A stretch of DNA of 11,919 bases from an uncultured Peptococcaceae bacterium (GTDB lineage: Bacteria; Bacillota; Peptococcia; Peptococcales; Peptococcaceae), in assembly GCA_937976375.1 (NCBI GenBank), contig CALJRU010000068.1, positions 1-11,919 of the forward strand. Direction: 5' to 3'. Of this stretch, positions 1 to 5,886 are shown piece after piece. Position numbers and translations under genes: made by a program. The number at the start of each line of letters is the position of its first letter. Position 1 is the stretch's first letter. Below the pieces are notes generated by a model. The model saw nothing but the letters and a program-made list of their open reading frames with translations, was not told where the DNA came from and did not search any database.

Positions 1-51
1 AGCGCATGACTGTTAATCATGATGTCACTGGTTCGAGCCCAGTTCGGGGAG
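1..51 (+). tRNA. tRNA-Asn (anticodon GUU), 3' part only
   Basis: The anticodon arm has a 5-bp stem, CATGA (5-9) with TCATG (17-21), and the loop CTGTTAA with anticodon GTT at 12-14. The T arm is ACTGG (27-31), loop TTCGAGC and CCAGT (39-43). The 3' acceptor strand TCGGGGA (44-50) is followed by discriminator G51. The 5' acceptor and most of the D arm lie before the window. The next bases are CCT, so the CCA tail is not fully encoded and must be added by a nucleotidyltransferase. A terminator follows within a few bases, so this is the last gene of its transcript. Confidence 0.93.
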
Positions 52-55
52 CCTT

Positions 56-86
56 AAAAGACAGGAAGCAATTCCTGTCTTTTTTT
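56..86 (+). terminator. Rho-independent terminator after tRNA-Asn
   Basis: A 10-bp perfect stem (58-67 with 72-81) closes on the tetraloop GCAA and runs into a T tract to position 86. It ends the tRNA transcript. Confidence 0.92.
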
Positions 87-184
87 GTTATACTTATTAT
101 AGAGTGAACTGCAATATAAAAATGTTGCCACCATGTTGTACGAATGGTGTCGGTGAATTTTCATACATAAAGGAGTGTTGAACG

Positions 185-733
185 ATGTTGGTTGTTGATT
201 GTTGCATACGCGGTGATGAATCCTGGACTAGAAAATATTACCAATCGTTTCTTGAAAAAAATCATATTAAGAATGCGGATGTCATAGATCTCCAGCATAT
301 GGCGATGGTGCCCATTGATGCAGCTTATTTACAGCACCGCGATGCATTGCGTTATGCTGGCCGTTTCGATGACCCATTTTTTCAATTGGCACGGCAATTT
401 CGCGATGCCAATGAAATTTTGATCGCTGCGCCTTACTGGGATCTTGCTTTTCCAGCTTTGCTGAAAGTTTATCTGGAACATGTTGCTGTTTGCGACCTCA
501 CTTTTGGCTATGATGCTTCCGGCAAGAACATTGGATACTGCAAGGCCGACCGTCTGCTTTATTTTTCCAGCTGTGGCGGCTATATTGAAGGTGAAAATCT
601 GGGCTTTTCATATATTAAAGCCTTCGCTCAAATGCTTGGTATTGAAAACTGCCAAAGCTATACGCTGGAGGGAATGGATATTGATCCAAGCCTGAGGCAG
701 TCGATCTTTGATCAGGCCATTCAAAAATTCTAA
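185..733 (+). CDS. Flavodoxin-fold NAD(P)H-dependent oxidoreductase (AzoR-like)
   Basis: The 182-residue product resembles the FMN-dependent NADH-azoreductase/NAD(P)H-quinone reductase family, which is soluble and moves two electrons from NAD(P)H through FMN to quinones, azo compounds or similar acceptors. The best marker is the segment from about residue 80, reading APYWDLAFPALLKVYLEHV. It matches the family pattern in which a strand ending in AP/SP is followed by an aromatic residue that packs on FMN, then a helix with P..LK.Y.D/E. The N-terminal strand MLVVDCCIR followed by a Ser/Arg-rich turn fits the phosphate-binding loop of the fold. A later Gly-rich turn, SSCGGYIEG, lies where the second flavin loop is expected. 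AAAGGAG (169-175) sits 9 bases before the ATG. The PAP2 gene starts 61 bases downstream with no terminator between, so the two may be co-transcribed. I see no clear promoter between the tRNA terminator and the start. The true substrate cannot be read from sequence. Confidence 0.82.
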   Translation: MLVVDCCIRGDESWTRKYYQSFLEKNHIKNADVIDLQHMAMVPIDAAYLQHRDALRYAGRFDDPFFQLARQFRDANEILIAAPYWDLAFPALLKVYLEHVAVCDLTFGYDASGKNIGYCKADRLLYFSSCGGYIEGENLGFSYIKAFAQMLGIENCQSYTLEGMDIDPSLRQSIFDQAIQKF

Positions 734-794
734 AATGGTTGTCCGGCGTTCAGCCGCGGCTCATATTACGCTATGATTGGAGGCTGATTTTTGA

Positions 795-1337
795 ATGATT
801 ATGGATGCAAATTTTTGGATTCTTGATTGGATTCAACAGCATTTGCGTTCGCCTTTTGGAGATGCTGTCGTGCCGCTGATTACTTCCCTAGGAAATGCGG
901 GTATTTTATGGATCCTCATTGGTCTTGTACTGTTGACGCGGCGATCTTGGAGAAAAACAGGCGTTGTACTGTTGCTTGCACTTCTTATTGAAGCATTCTT
1001 TTGTAATATTGTATTGAAAAACTTGGTGGCCATGCCGCGGCCATTTACGCTTCACGAGAATGTACAACTCCTCATACCGGCGCCGCATGATTATTCTTTC
1101 CCTTCGGGCCACACCGGTGCAGCCTTTGCATCTGCCGCTGCATTGTATTTTTCCCGAGCAAGGTACTGGATTGTGGTGTTTGTTTTGGCAGTATTGATCG
1201 CTTTCTCAAGATTATATTTGTACGTGCATTTTCCAACAGACGTTTTGGGCGGCATTGTCTTAGGTATAGCCAGTGCATGGCTGGCTGAACAATGCGTGTC
1301 GGCGATAGGACGTCGGCATTTTAAACAGAAGGATTGA
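795..1337 (+). CDS. PAP2-family membrane phosphatase (undecaprenyl-diphosphatase-like)
   Basis: This is a 180-residue integral membrane protein of the PAP2 (type 2 phosphatidic acid phosphatase) superfamily. All three signature motifs are present: K-x6-RP (K75 to R82-P83), PSGHT (103-107, with H106 as the likely proton donor) and SR-x5-H-x3-D (S138, R139, H145, D149), where H145 would be the nucleophile. Several hydrophobic segments surround them (about residues 35-55, 58-73, 108-120, 123-137, 151-163). Family members of this size in Firmicutes include BcrC-type undecaprenyl pyrophosphate phosphatases, which recycle the cell-wall lipid carrier on the outer face of the membrane. Phosphatidylglycerophosphate or another lipid phosphate remains possible. 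GGAGG at 779-783 serves ATG 795, or less likely the in-frame ATG at 801. The stop lies inside the loop of the following terminator. Confidence 0.88.
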   Translation: MIMDANFWILDWIQQHLRSPFGDAVVPLITSLGNAGILWILIGLVLLTRRSWRKTGVVLLLALLIEAFFCNIVLKNLVAMPRPFTLHENVQLLIPAPHDYSFPSGHTGAAFASAAALYFSRARYWIVVFVLAVLIAFSRLYLYVHFPTDVLGGIVLGIASAWLAEQCVSAIGRRHFKQKD

Positions 1338-1355
1338 TGGTCCTTCTGTTTTTTT
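1323..1355 (+). terminator. Rho-independent terminator overlapping the PAP2 stop codon
   Basis: An 11-bp perfect stem (1323-1333 with 1341-1351) encloses a 7-base loop that contains most of the TGA stop. T residues run on to 1355. It separates the 185-1337 unit from the biotin operon. Confidence 0.9.
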
Positions 1356-1362
1356 ATATTTA

Positions 1363-1393
1363 TTGTAAACCTTATATTTTAAATAGTTGACAA
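1363..1393 (+). promoter_or_regulatory. BirA-type biotin operator
   Basis: The dyad is TTGTAAAC (1363-1370), 15 bases, GTTGACAA (1386-1393). It matches the BirA operator pattern TTGTAAACC-spacer-GGTTTACAA known from biotin operons in many bacteria, with one changed base in the right half (GTTGACAA for GTTTACAA). It lies directly ahead of bioY, and its right half contains the -35 box, so bound biotinyl-AMP-BirA would block RNA polymerase. It implies a BirA with an N-terminal HTH elsewhere in the genome. The assignment rests on sequence pattern and gene context. Confidence 0.87.
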
Positions 1394-1415
1394 TAGCCGC
1401 AGCGTGTGAGATACT
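1387..1415 (+). promoter_or_regulatory. Sigma-A-type promoter of bioYDA
   Basis: A perfect -35 box TTGACA (1387-1392) lies 17 bases before a -10 box GATACT (1410-1415, 4 of 6 to TATAAT). The predicted start near 1422 gives a leader of about 94 bases. The -35 box is inside the BirA half-site. Confidence 0.78.
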
Positions 1416-1448
1416 CTTTCTAACCCAAATGTGGGATAAAAAGTTTTC

Positions 1449-1493
1449 TTTGATTCAAATCGAAATGAGGGGAACAGGACGATTGGAATCAAA
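1449..1493 (+). repeat. Leader inverted repeat/hairpin upstream of bioY
   Basis: Arms 1449-1462 and 1480-1493 pair over 14 positions with a single mismatch (A1457 against G1485), around a 17-base loop. The hairpin would form in the bioY leader and end 8 bases before the ribosome binding site GAGGGAG (1502-1508). An A run follows it rather than T, so it is not a terminator on this strand. Its role is unknown; effects on translation or mRNA stability, or a second protein-binding dyad, are possible. Confidence 0.55.
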
Positions 1494-1515
1494 AAAGATC
1501 TGAGGGAGATGGACA

Positions 1516-2079
1516 ATGAAGAGAAACAAAACAAGGGATTTACTGCTGTGCGCTTTATTTGCTGCTTTGATTGCAGTGGGGGCTTTCATACGGGTGCCGA
1601 TTCCTGTGCTTCCGTTTACGCTGCAATTTTTATTTACGATGTTGGCAGGCATTTTGCTCGGCGGCCGCTTGGGCGCGCTTTCGGTTTGCGTGTATATGGC
1701 TATGGGGCTTATTGGTCTTCCTGTTTTTACGGAAGGTGGTGGCATCATGTACATTTTTAAACCGAGTTTTGGCTATATCATCGGGTTTGCTGTGGCATCG
1801 TATGTGACAGGCATGTTGGTACAGCGTGCAGAGACGCCGAGCTTTAAGCGACTGATTTCGGCAAACTTTGTTGGTTTGGTGATCGTTTATGCGTTTGGCA
1901 TGGTGTATTATTTTTGCATGAGCAATTTCTATCTGGGCAATCCGATCGGCTTGTATCCATTGTTTTTGTATTGCTTCGTGCTCGCTGTTCCGGGCGATAT
2001 TGTGTTGTGTATCATTGGGGCCGTGATTGGCAAACGGTTGATCCCAATGATGAAGATGAATGGCATAAGGCCGCGATGA
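1516..2079 (+). CDS. bioY: BioY, biotin-binding S component of an ECF transporter
   Basis: The 187-residue, six-helix membrane protein binds biotin for uptake, alone or with the shared energy-coupling T and A subunits (EcfT, EcfA), which are not in this window. Seen here are the family's N-terminal region with ALFAALIAVGAFIRVPIP (the sites around the first helix), a Leu/Gly-rich second helix (LGGRLGALSVCVYMAMGLIGLPVF), and the diagnostic GGG-x3-IFKPSFGYIIGF segment (about residues 74-91). The C-terminal part ends with the conserved FVLAVPGDIVLCIIGAVIGKRL stretch. Length is normal for BioY. GAGGGAG (1502-1508) sits 7 bases before the ATG. It is the first gene of a three-gene operon under a BirA-like operator, and bioD follows after 16 bases. 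The operator context supports biotin over another vitamin as substrate. Confidence 0.95.
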   Translation: MKRNKTRDLLLCALFAALIAVGAFIRVPIPVLPFTLQFLFTMLAGILLGGRLGALSVCVYMAMGLIGLPVFTEGGGIMYIFKPSFGYIIGFAVASYVTGMLVQRAETPSFKRLISANFVGLVIVYAFGMVYYFCMSNFYLGNPIGLYPLFLYCFVLAVPGDIVLCIIGAVIGKRLIPMMKMNGIRPR

Positions 2080-2095
2080 CGAAAGGTGAACGTTT

Positions 2096-2779
2096 ATGAG
2101 AAAAGGTTTGTTTGTCACAGGGACAGGTACAGACGTCGGAAAAACATACGTTACAGGCTTGTTGGTGAAAACGCTGCAGAATTGTGGCGCGCATTCGGCG
2201 TATTTCAAGGCAGCCATGAGCGGCAATGAGAGAGATGCTCGCGGCCAGCTGGTGCCAGGAGACGCTTTGTATGTTAAAGAACAATCAGGCATTGATCAGC
2301 CGCTTGATTCAATGTGCCCGTATCTCTACGAAGCCGCAGTTTCCCCACATTTGGCGTCGATGCTGGAGGGCAACCCTTTGGTGTTGAGTCATGTGCTGCG
2401 CCGCTACGATGCGTTGTGCACCAGCTATGATTATGTGACGCTTGAAGGTGCAGGTGGCATTGTCTGTCCCCTGCGTTTTGACGATCAGAAGATTTTGCAG
2501 GAAGATTTTATCAAGGCACGTCCGATGAATGTGGTGTTGGTGGCCGATGCAGGGCTCGGCACCATTAACGCAGTTGTGCTGAGTGTGGAATATATGAAAA
2601 CACGAGACATTTCGGTGAAAGGCATTATTTTTAATCGCTTTGAACCTGGGAATAGGCTTCATGAGGACAATGTGAAGATGTGTGAATGTTTGACTGGTGT
2701 TCCCACCCTTGCCTGCGTCAAAGAAGGCGACACCACGCTGGCGATGTCTTGTGACACGTTGGCCATGTTGTATGAGTGA
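2096..2779 (+). CDS. bioD: Dethiobiotin synthetase
   Basis: The 227-residue cytoplasmic enzyme closes the ureido ring: 7,8-diaminopelargonic acid, CO2 and ATP give dethiobiotin. The P-loop is GTGTDVGKT (9-17). The catalytic lysine is K38 in FKAAMSG, which aligns with the usual KPxxTG/SG motif but lacks its proline. The EGAGG motif at 117-121 is the second nucleotide/substrate loop, and VVLVADAGLGTINAVVLSVE matches the switch-like helix region. AAAGGTG (2082-2088) lies 7 bases before the ATG. The stop overlaps the start of the bioA ribosome binding site, so bioA is translationally coupled. Length is normal for BioD (about 220-240). KAAMSG in place of KPxxTG looks like a lineage variant, not an inactivating change. 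Confidence 0.95.
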   Translation: MRKGLFVTGTGTDVGKTYVTGLLVKTLQNCGAHSAYFKAAMSGNERDARGQLVPGDALYVKEQSGIDQPLDSMCPYLYEAAVSPHLASMLEGNPLVLSHVLRRYDALCTSYDYVTLEGAGGIVCPLRFDDQKILQEDFIKARPMNVVLVADAGLGTINAVVLSVEYMKTRDISVKGIIFNRFEPGNRLHEDNVKMCECLTGVPTLACVKEGDTTLAMSCDTLAMLYE

Positions 2780-2790
2780 GGGGGATGGCG

Positions 2791-3990
2791 ATGATCTGGT
2801 ATCCTTACACACAAATGAAAACGATGAAAACACCCTACAAGATTGAAAAAGCCCAAGGCGTGTATTTGTACACACAAGATCAAAGGTTGATCGATTCAAC
2901 GTCGTCATGGTGGAGCGTGATTCATGGGTACAACCACCCAGCCCTGAACCAGGCGATTGAAAAACAGCTGGCATCTTTCGCACATGTAATGCTGGGCGGA
3001 GTGACGCACGATGCGGTTGAATCGCTGTCGGATCAATTGCAGGCGTGGCTCCCGGGCGATCTTGATTACTGCTTCTTTTCAGATTCAGGCAGCGTAGCGG
3101 TAGAGGTGGCCTTAAAAATGGCCCTTCAATATTATCTCAATCGTGGAGAGACGCAGCGAACGACGGTGCTGGCGCTGGAACACGCCTATCATGGTGATAC
3201 CTTTAAGACCATGGAAGTTGGCGACGATGACGATTACCACTTTATTTTGAAAGCCTCCAATACGCACAGAGATGTGATTCATATTCCGACCACCTTGGAT
3301 GCCTTGGAACAGGCTTTCGCAGAACATCATTCACATTTGAATTGCCTGATTGTCGAGCCGCTGCTGCAAGGCGCCGGCGGCATGCGCATGTATGATGTGT
3401 CGTTTTTGAAACGTGCGAGAGAATTGTGCGATCAATACGGCGTGTTGTTGATTTTCGATGAAGTGGCGACAGGCTTTGGACGCACGGGCCATCGTTTTGT
3501 GGCAGACTTGGTGCTGCCGGATATTCTTGTGCTGGGAAAAGCGATGACGGGTGGCTACATTGGCCATGCAGCGACCATCGCCAATCATAAGGTGTACGAT
3601 GGCTTTTACAGCGACGATGCTGCCCATGCATTGATGCACGGGCCAACCTTTATGGGCAATGCTTTGGCTTGCCGTGTTGCGCTGGCCTCCATCGACTTGT
3701 TCGAGACGCAAAACTACATGGACAAAATCAAAAAAATCGAAGCCATCACAAGGCGGGAAATATCCGGGTTTGATGACCCACGCATTAAAGAGATTCGCAT
3801 CATGGGCGGCTGTGTTTGCGTGGAAGTGTACGATGCCAGAACCCTCGACGGTTATCAGACCTTTGCCTATCAGCATGGTGTGTTTGCGCGCCCGTTTTTG
3901 AACTATCTTTACGCGATGGTTCCTTATGTCATCGAAGAAGAAGCGCTCATCAACGTGCTGGCTACCATGAAAGCATGGTTTCAAAAGTAG
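2791..3990 (+). CDS. bioA: Adenosylmethionine-8-amino-7-oxononanoate aminotransferase
   Basis: The product converts KAPA to 7,8-diaminopelargonic acid, with S-adenosylmethionine as the usual amino donor, and is a fold-type I PLP enzyme. Seen here are SSWW at 38-41 followed by IHGYNHP, a signature of BioA over other class III aminotransferases; DSGSVAVEVALKMA (PLP phosphate region); DEVATGFGRTG with D223 contacting the pyridine nitrogen; the Schiff-base lysine K250 in LGKAMTGGYIG; and HGPTFMGNALACRVA. I choose ATG 2791 (399 residues), because AGGGGG (2779-2784) sits 6 bases before it. The upstream in-frame GTG at 2776 has no such site and overlaps bioD coding sequence. The gene lies after bioY and bioD and is followed by a strong terminator. 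Confidence 0.95.
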   Translation: MIWYPYTQMKTMKTPYKIEKAQGVYLYTQDQRLIDSTSSWWSVIHGYNHPALNQAIEKQLASFAHVMLGGVTHDAVESLSDQLQAWLPGDLDYCFFSDSGSVAVEVALKMALQYYLNRGETQRTTVLALEHAYHGDTFKTMEVGDDDDYHFILKASNTHRDVIHIPTTLDALEQAFAEHHSHLNCLIVEPLLQGAGGMRMYDVSFLKRARELCDQYGVLLIFDEVATGFGRTGHRFVADLVLPDILVLGKAMTGGYIGHAATIANHKVYDGFYSDDAAHALMHGPTFMGNALACRVALASIDLFETQNYMDKIKKIEAITRREISGFDDPRIKEIRIMGGCVCVEVYDARTLDGYQTFAYQHGVFARPFLNYLYAMVPYVIEEEALINVLATMKAWFQK

Positions 3991-3993
3991 ATT

Positions 3994-4027
3994 AAAAGGA
4001 TGCCCCGTTATGCAGGGCATCCTTTTT
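3994..4027 (+). terminator. Rho-independent terminator of bioYDA
   Basis: A 12-bp perfect stem (3994-4005 with 4015-4026) carries a 9-base loop, and the T run ends at 4027. It begins 3 bases after the bioA stop. Confidence 0.93.
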
Positions 4028-4118
4028 GTATGCGCTCACCATTTAACATGCGTGCAGCGTTTCCAGTCGTTCAACTTTTGTCGATTCTTGTTGACCAATG
4101 CGCCATTGAGATGTGGAC

Positions 4119-4128
4119 CGTGATCACG
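4119..4128. promoter_or_regulatory. Candidate operator palindrome upstream of the XRE gene
   Basis: CGTGATCACG is a perfect 10-base palindrome 26 bases before the XRE start. It falls between a possible -35 (TTGAGA, 4106-4111) and possible -10 elements (TATCTT 4129-4134, or TATAAA 4134-4139). XRE regulators often repress their own promoter through such dyads. There is only one copy, so this is a guess from position and symmetry. Confidence 0.35.
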
Positions 4129-4154
4129 TATCTTATAAATAGGAGGTGGGAAAA

Positions 4155-5273
4155 ATGACGAACCTGCAGATTTCTCAAAATATTATTCGCTTGCGACGCG
4201 AACAACATGTGACGCAGGAGCAATTGGCGGAACATGTTGGCGTGACCAAAGGGGCTGTGTCAAAATGGGAAAACGGCACGACACTGCCCGATGTTTCAAC
4301 CTTGCCGTTGTTGGCGGCATTTTTCGATGTGAGTATCGATGCGTTGCTGGGCTATGCGCCTGTTTTGTCTGCCAAACAGATTCAGGCATATTATAGAGCC
4401 TTTGCCAAAGCTTTTTCAGAGCGTCCTTTCGCGGAGGTATTGGCTGAGGTGCAATCCCTTGTTAAGACCTACTACTCTTGCTGGCCGCTGCTCTATCAAA
4501 TGAGCCTTCTGCTGCTGAATCACGTTCCTTTGGCCAAAGAACCGTTTGCGCAGCAGCAAACATTAAGCTACATGGAAAGATTGCTAGAGCGCGTGCTGGC
4601 GCAGAGTGATGACGCAGCATTAAAGAGCGATGCCCGTGTGTTGGAGAGCATGATTTGGCTGCAGCAGGGAAAGGTTGACGAAGCCATCCATACTTTGGAA
4701 GTTATTGCAGATCCCATGCGGCTGACGCAGCAAAGTGATGGGCTGCTGGTGCAGGCCTATATGATGAAAGGCGATTTGATGCAAGCAGATCGTCATACAC
4801 AATTTAGAATGTATTTGGCATTGCAGACGTTACTGGGTCGAGCCGTGAACGATATGACCATTCATGCCGCAGACCATGAACGTCTGCGCACAACAACAGC
4901 GCGTATTTCTGCTGTCATAGAGGCTTATGATTTGCTGCACTTGAATCCCAATGGCGTTGCTCAATTTAGTTATCAAGCGGCGATTGTTGCCCTTGGGCAG
5001 GGCTTGCAGCAAGAAACCTATCAGCAGTTGGAAGTTTTCGTCACGGCAATGGAAGTGCTCTTTGCAAAAGATGGTTTCCGCTTGCATGGAGATGATTATT
5101 TTAACTTGCTGGATGATTGGATTAAACAGCTCGATCAAGGCGAGAATGCGCCGCGCGACCGAGACACCGTGCGTCAAGATGTGCTGCAGCATTTTGAACA
5201 GCCGTTCGCAGCGATCGCTGATGCTCCGGAATTCCGCCGCCTGCAAACAAAATTAAAGGCGGTGTTGGGATGA
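4155..5273 (+). CDS. XRE-family transcriptional regulator with large helical C-terminal domain
   Basis: The 372-residue protein starts with a classic Cro/CI-type helix-turn-helix (about residues 3-57): NIIRLRREQHVTQEQLAEHVGVTKGAVSKWENG covers helices 1-4, with TKGAVSKWE as the recognition region, and SIDALLGY ends the domain. The remaining 300 residues are predicted mostly helical, Leu/Gln/Ala-rich and without transmembrane segments. They have the look of TPR-like repeats that bind a peptide or partner, but I cannot assign clear TPR units. ATG 4155 has AGGAGG (4141-4146) 8 bases upstream, while the in-frame GTG at 4146 falls inside that site and is rejected. It overlaps a 31-codon membrane ORF by ATGA. 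In Firmicutes such regulators often head operons for ABC-type exporters or small membrane proteins. Here no transporter follows. Confidence 0.85.
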   Translation: MTNLQISQNIIRLRREQHVTQEQLAEHVGVTKGAVSKWENGTTLPDVSTLPLLAAFFDVSIDALLGYAPVLSAKQIQAYYRAFAKAFSERPFAEVLAEVQSLVKTYYSCWPLLYQMSLLLLNHVPLAKEPFAQQQTLSYMERLLERVLAQSDDAALKSDARVLESMIWLQQGKVDEAIHTLEVIADPMRLTQQSDGLLVQAYMMKGDLMQADRHTQFRMYLALQTLLGRAVNDMTIHAADHERLRTTTARISAVIEAYDLLHLNPNGVAQFSYQAAIVALGQGLQQETYQQLEVFVTAMEVLFAKDGFRLHGDDYFNLLDDWIKQLDQGENAPRDRDTVRQDVLQHFEQPFAAIADAPEFRRLQTKLKAVLG

Positions 5274-5365
5274 CGTTTCAAGAATGGCTGCCGTTTTTGA
5301 TTCCATTGGCGATTGTTGAATCTTTATCGGTGGTCTTTTATGGAGGACTTTATAAGAAAAGCTAG
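5270..5365 (+). CDS. 31-residue membrane ORF, possible stub of a PLDc_N-like small protein
   Basis: Its ATG overlaps the XRE stop as ATGA, and AAAGGCGG lies a few bases upstream, so translation coupled to the regulator is plausible. The peptide begins MTFQEWLPFLIPLAIVE and continues as one hydrophobic span, ending FYGGLYKKS. The pattern of a tryptophan followed by LP-LIPL-I, then one helix and a basic end, resembles the start of the small PLDc_N-type membrane proteins (YxlE-like, usually 60-70 residues) that sit between regulators and ABC exporters in Bacillus-type operons. If that is right, the second helix is missing. The stop codon lies in the 5' arm of the next hairpin. It could instead be a complete tiny membrane protein. 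Confidence 0.5.
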   Translation: MTFQEWLPFLIPLAIVESLSVVFYGGLYKKS

Positions 5366-5396
5366 ATTGTTAATCAACAATCTAGCTTTTCTATTT
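5355..5396 (+). terminator. Long hairpin, probably a terminator shared by converging genes
   Basis: A 17-bp perfect stem (5355-5371 with 5376-5392) closes on the tetraloop AATC. The plus-strand 3' side ends in TTTTCTATTT, a weak U-rich tail. It lies between the plus-strand XRE/31-codon unit, whose stop is in its 5' arm, and the minus-strand HTH gene ending at 5414, so it probably stops transcription from both sides. Confidence 0.72.
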
Positions 5397-5413
5397 CAAA
5401 TGATTGATAGATA

Positions 5414-5719
5414 TTACATGACTTTAATCAACGAAAAAAGGGCTTCTTGTTGCTCTTTAGTGAGCTTGTCCCACTGTTCCAATAGCGCGCGTTGTGACTC
5501 TGAAAGTGCTACTGGTGCATCTCCTTCGGCAAAAAGTTGAGAAAGCGTAATGCCGAATGCCTGACAGATTTTTTCAAGCGAGGGTACTGTAGGCACCAGG
5601 TTTTTGCGATACCACGATGAAATGGTAGATTGTGGAAGTCCGGAACGCTCAGCCAATTGATATTCTGTCCATCCACGCTCCTCACGATAGCTGGATATTG
5701 CAGCTAAAATATTTTTCAA
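5414..5719 (-). CDS. Small XRE-family repressor-like HTH protein
   Basis: The protein is about 101 residues, with a Cro/CI-type HTH over about residues 3-60 (SYREERGWTEYQLAERSG, then LPQSTISSWYRK as turn and recognition helix). It has a short tail, ALSESQRALLEQWDKLTKEQQEALFSLIK, that suits a helical dimerisation segment. I place the start at TTG 5719, since AAGGTG (5731-5726) sits exactly 6 bases upstream. A GTG at 5728 overlaps that site and would add only three residues. The gene is divergent from the membrane-protein gene at 5887, and the shared intergenic region carries an inverted pair of operator-like sequences. The likely role is repression of itself and of that neighbour. There is no integrase or phage gene nearby. 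Confidence 0.83.
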   Translation of the reverse strand: MKNILAAISSYREERGWTEYQLAERSGLPQSTISSWYRKNLVPTVPSLEKICQAFGITLSQLFAEGDAPVALSESQRALLEQWDKLTKEQQEALFSLIKVM

Positions 5720-5742
5720 AGCAATCACCTTAATACTTGTGT

Positions 5743-5763
5743 TTTTCGTTAATTATAATTCGA
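5743..5763. promoter_or_regulatory. Operator-like site 1 of the divergent HTH module
   Basis: TTTTCGTTAA (5743-5752) is the exact inverse of the second site at 5801-5810. It runs into the palindrome AATTATAATT (5751-5760), and TCG (5746-5748) with CGA (5761-5763) frame the core. TATAAT can be read on both strands inside it, so a bound protein would cover the minus-strand -10 of the HTH gene. Confidence 0.55.
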
Positions 5764-5770
5764 TAGATTG

Positions 5771-5799
5771 TTGAATAATAATCATTTATGTCGTATAAT
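5771..5799 (+). promoter_or_regulatory. Promoter of the membrane-protein gene at 5887
   Basis: TTGAAT (5771-5776), a 17-base spacer, and a perfect TATAAT (5794-5799). The predicted transcription start near 5806 lies inside operator-like site 2, and the leader would be about 80 bases. Confidence 0.65.
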
Positions 5800-5810
5800 T
5801 TTAACGAAAA
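5791..5810. promoter_or_regulatory. Operator-like site 2 of the divergent HTH module
   Basis: TTAACGAAAA (5801-5810) inverts site 1 exactly over 10 bases. TCG (5791-5793) and CGA (5805-5807) again frame an AT-rich core containing TATAAT. It covers the -10 box and start point of the plus-strand promoter. Confidence 0.55.
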
Positions 5811-5886
5811 GATGAAGCAGTGCTAAAATCCCTAGGTGTGGTTTTTAGACTGTATGAAAGAAGTAGTTGACAAAGGGGAGAAAAGC

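Noticed and set aside
752..761. Palindrome AGCCGCGGCT, partly repeated at 11501-11510
   Set aside because: The shared stretch is about 13 bases with one mismatch in unrelated contexts. It is too short to claim a repeat family.
2776..2790. Earlier GTG start for bioA
   Set aside because: The Shine-Dalgarno AGGGGG lies inside this stretch and is spaced for ATG 2791. Starting at the GTG would leave no binding site.
1630..4020. Long minus-strand frames opposite bioY, bioD and bioA
   Set aside because: They mirror the biotin genes, have no domain signature, and start without ribosome binding sites.
5313..5540. 75-codon plus-strand frame across the hairpin after the XRE genes
   Set aside because: It runs through a 17-bp hairpin and opposite the small HTH gene. 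It has no ribosome binding site and no recognisable protein features.
5836..5886. N-terminal extension of the membrane protein to GTG 5836
   Set aside because: No ribosome binding site precedes the GTG, while AAAGGGGAG is perfectly placed for ATG 5887.
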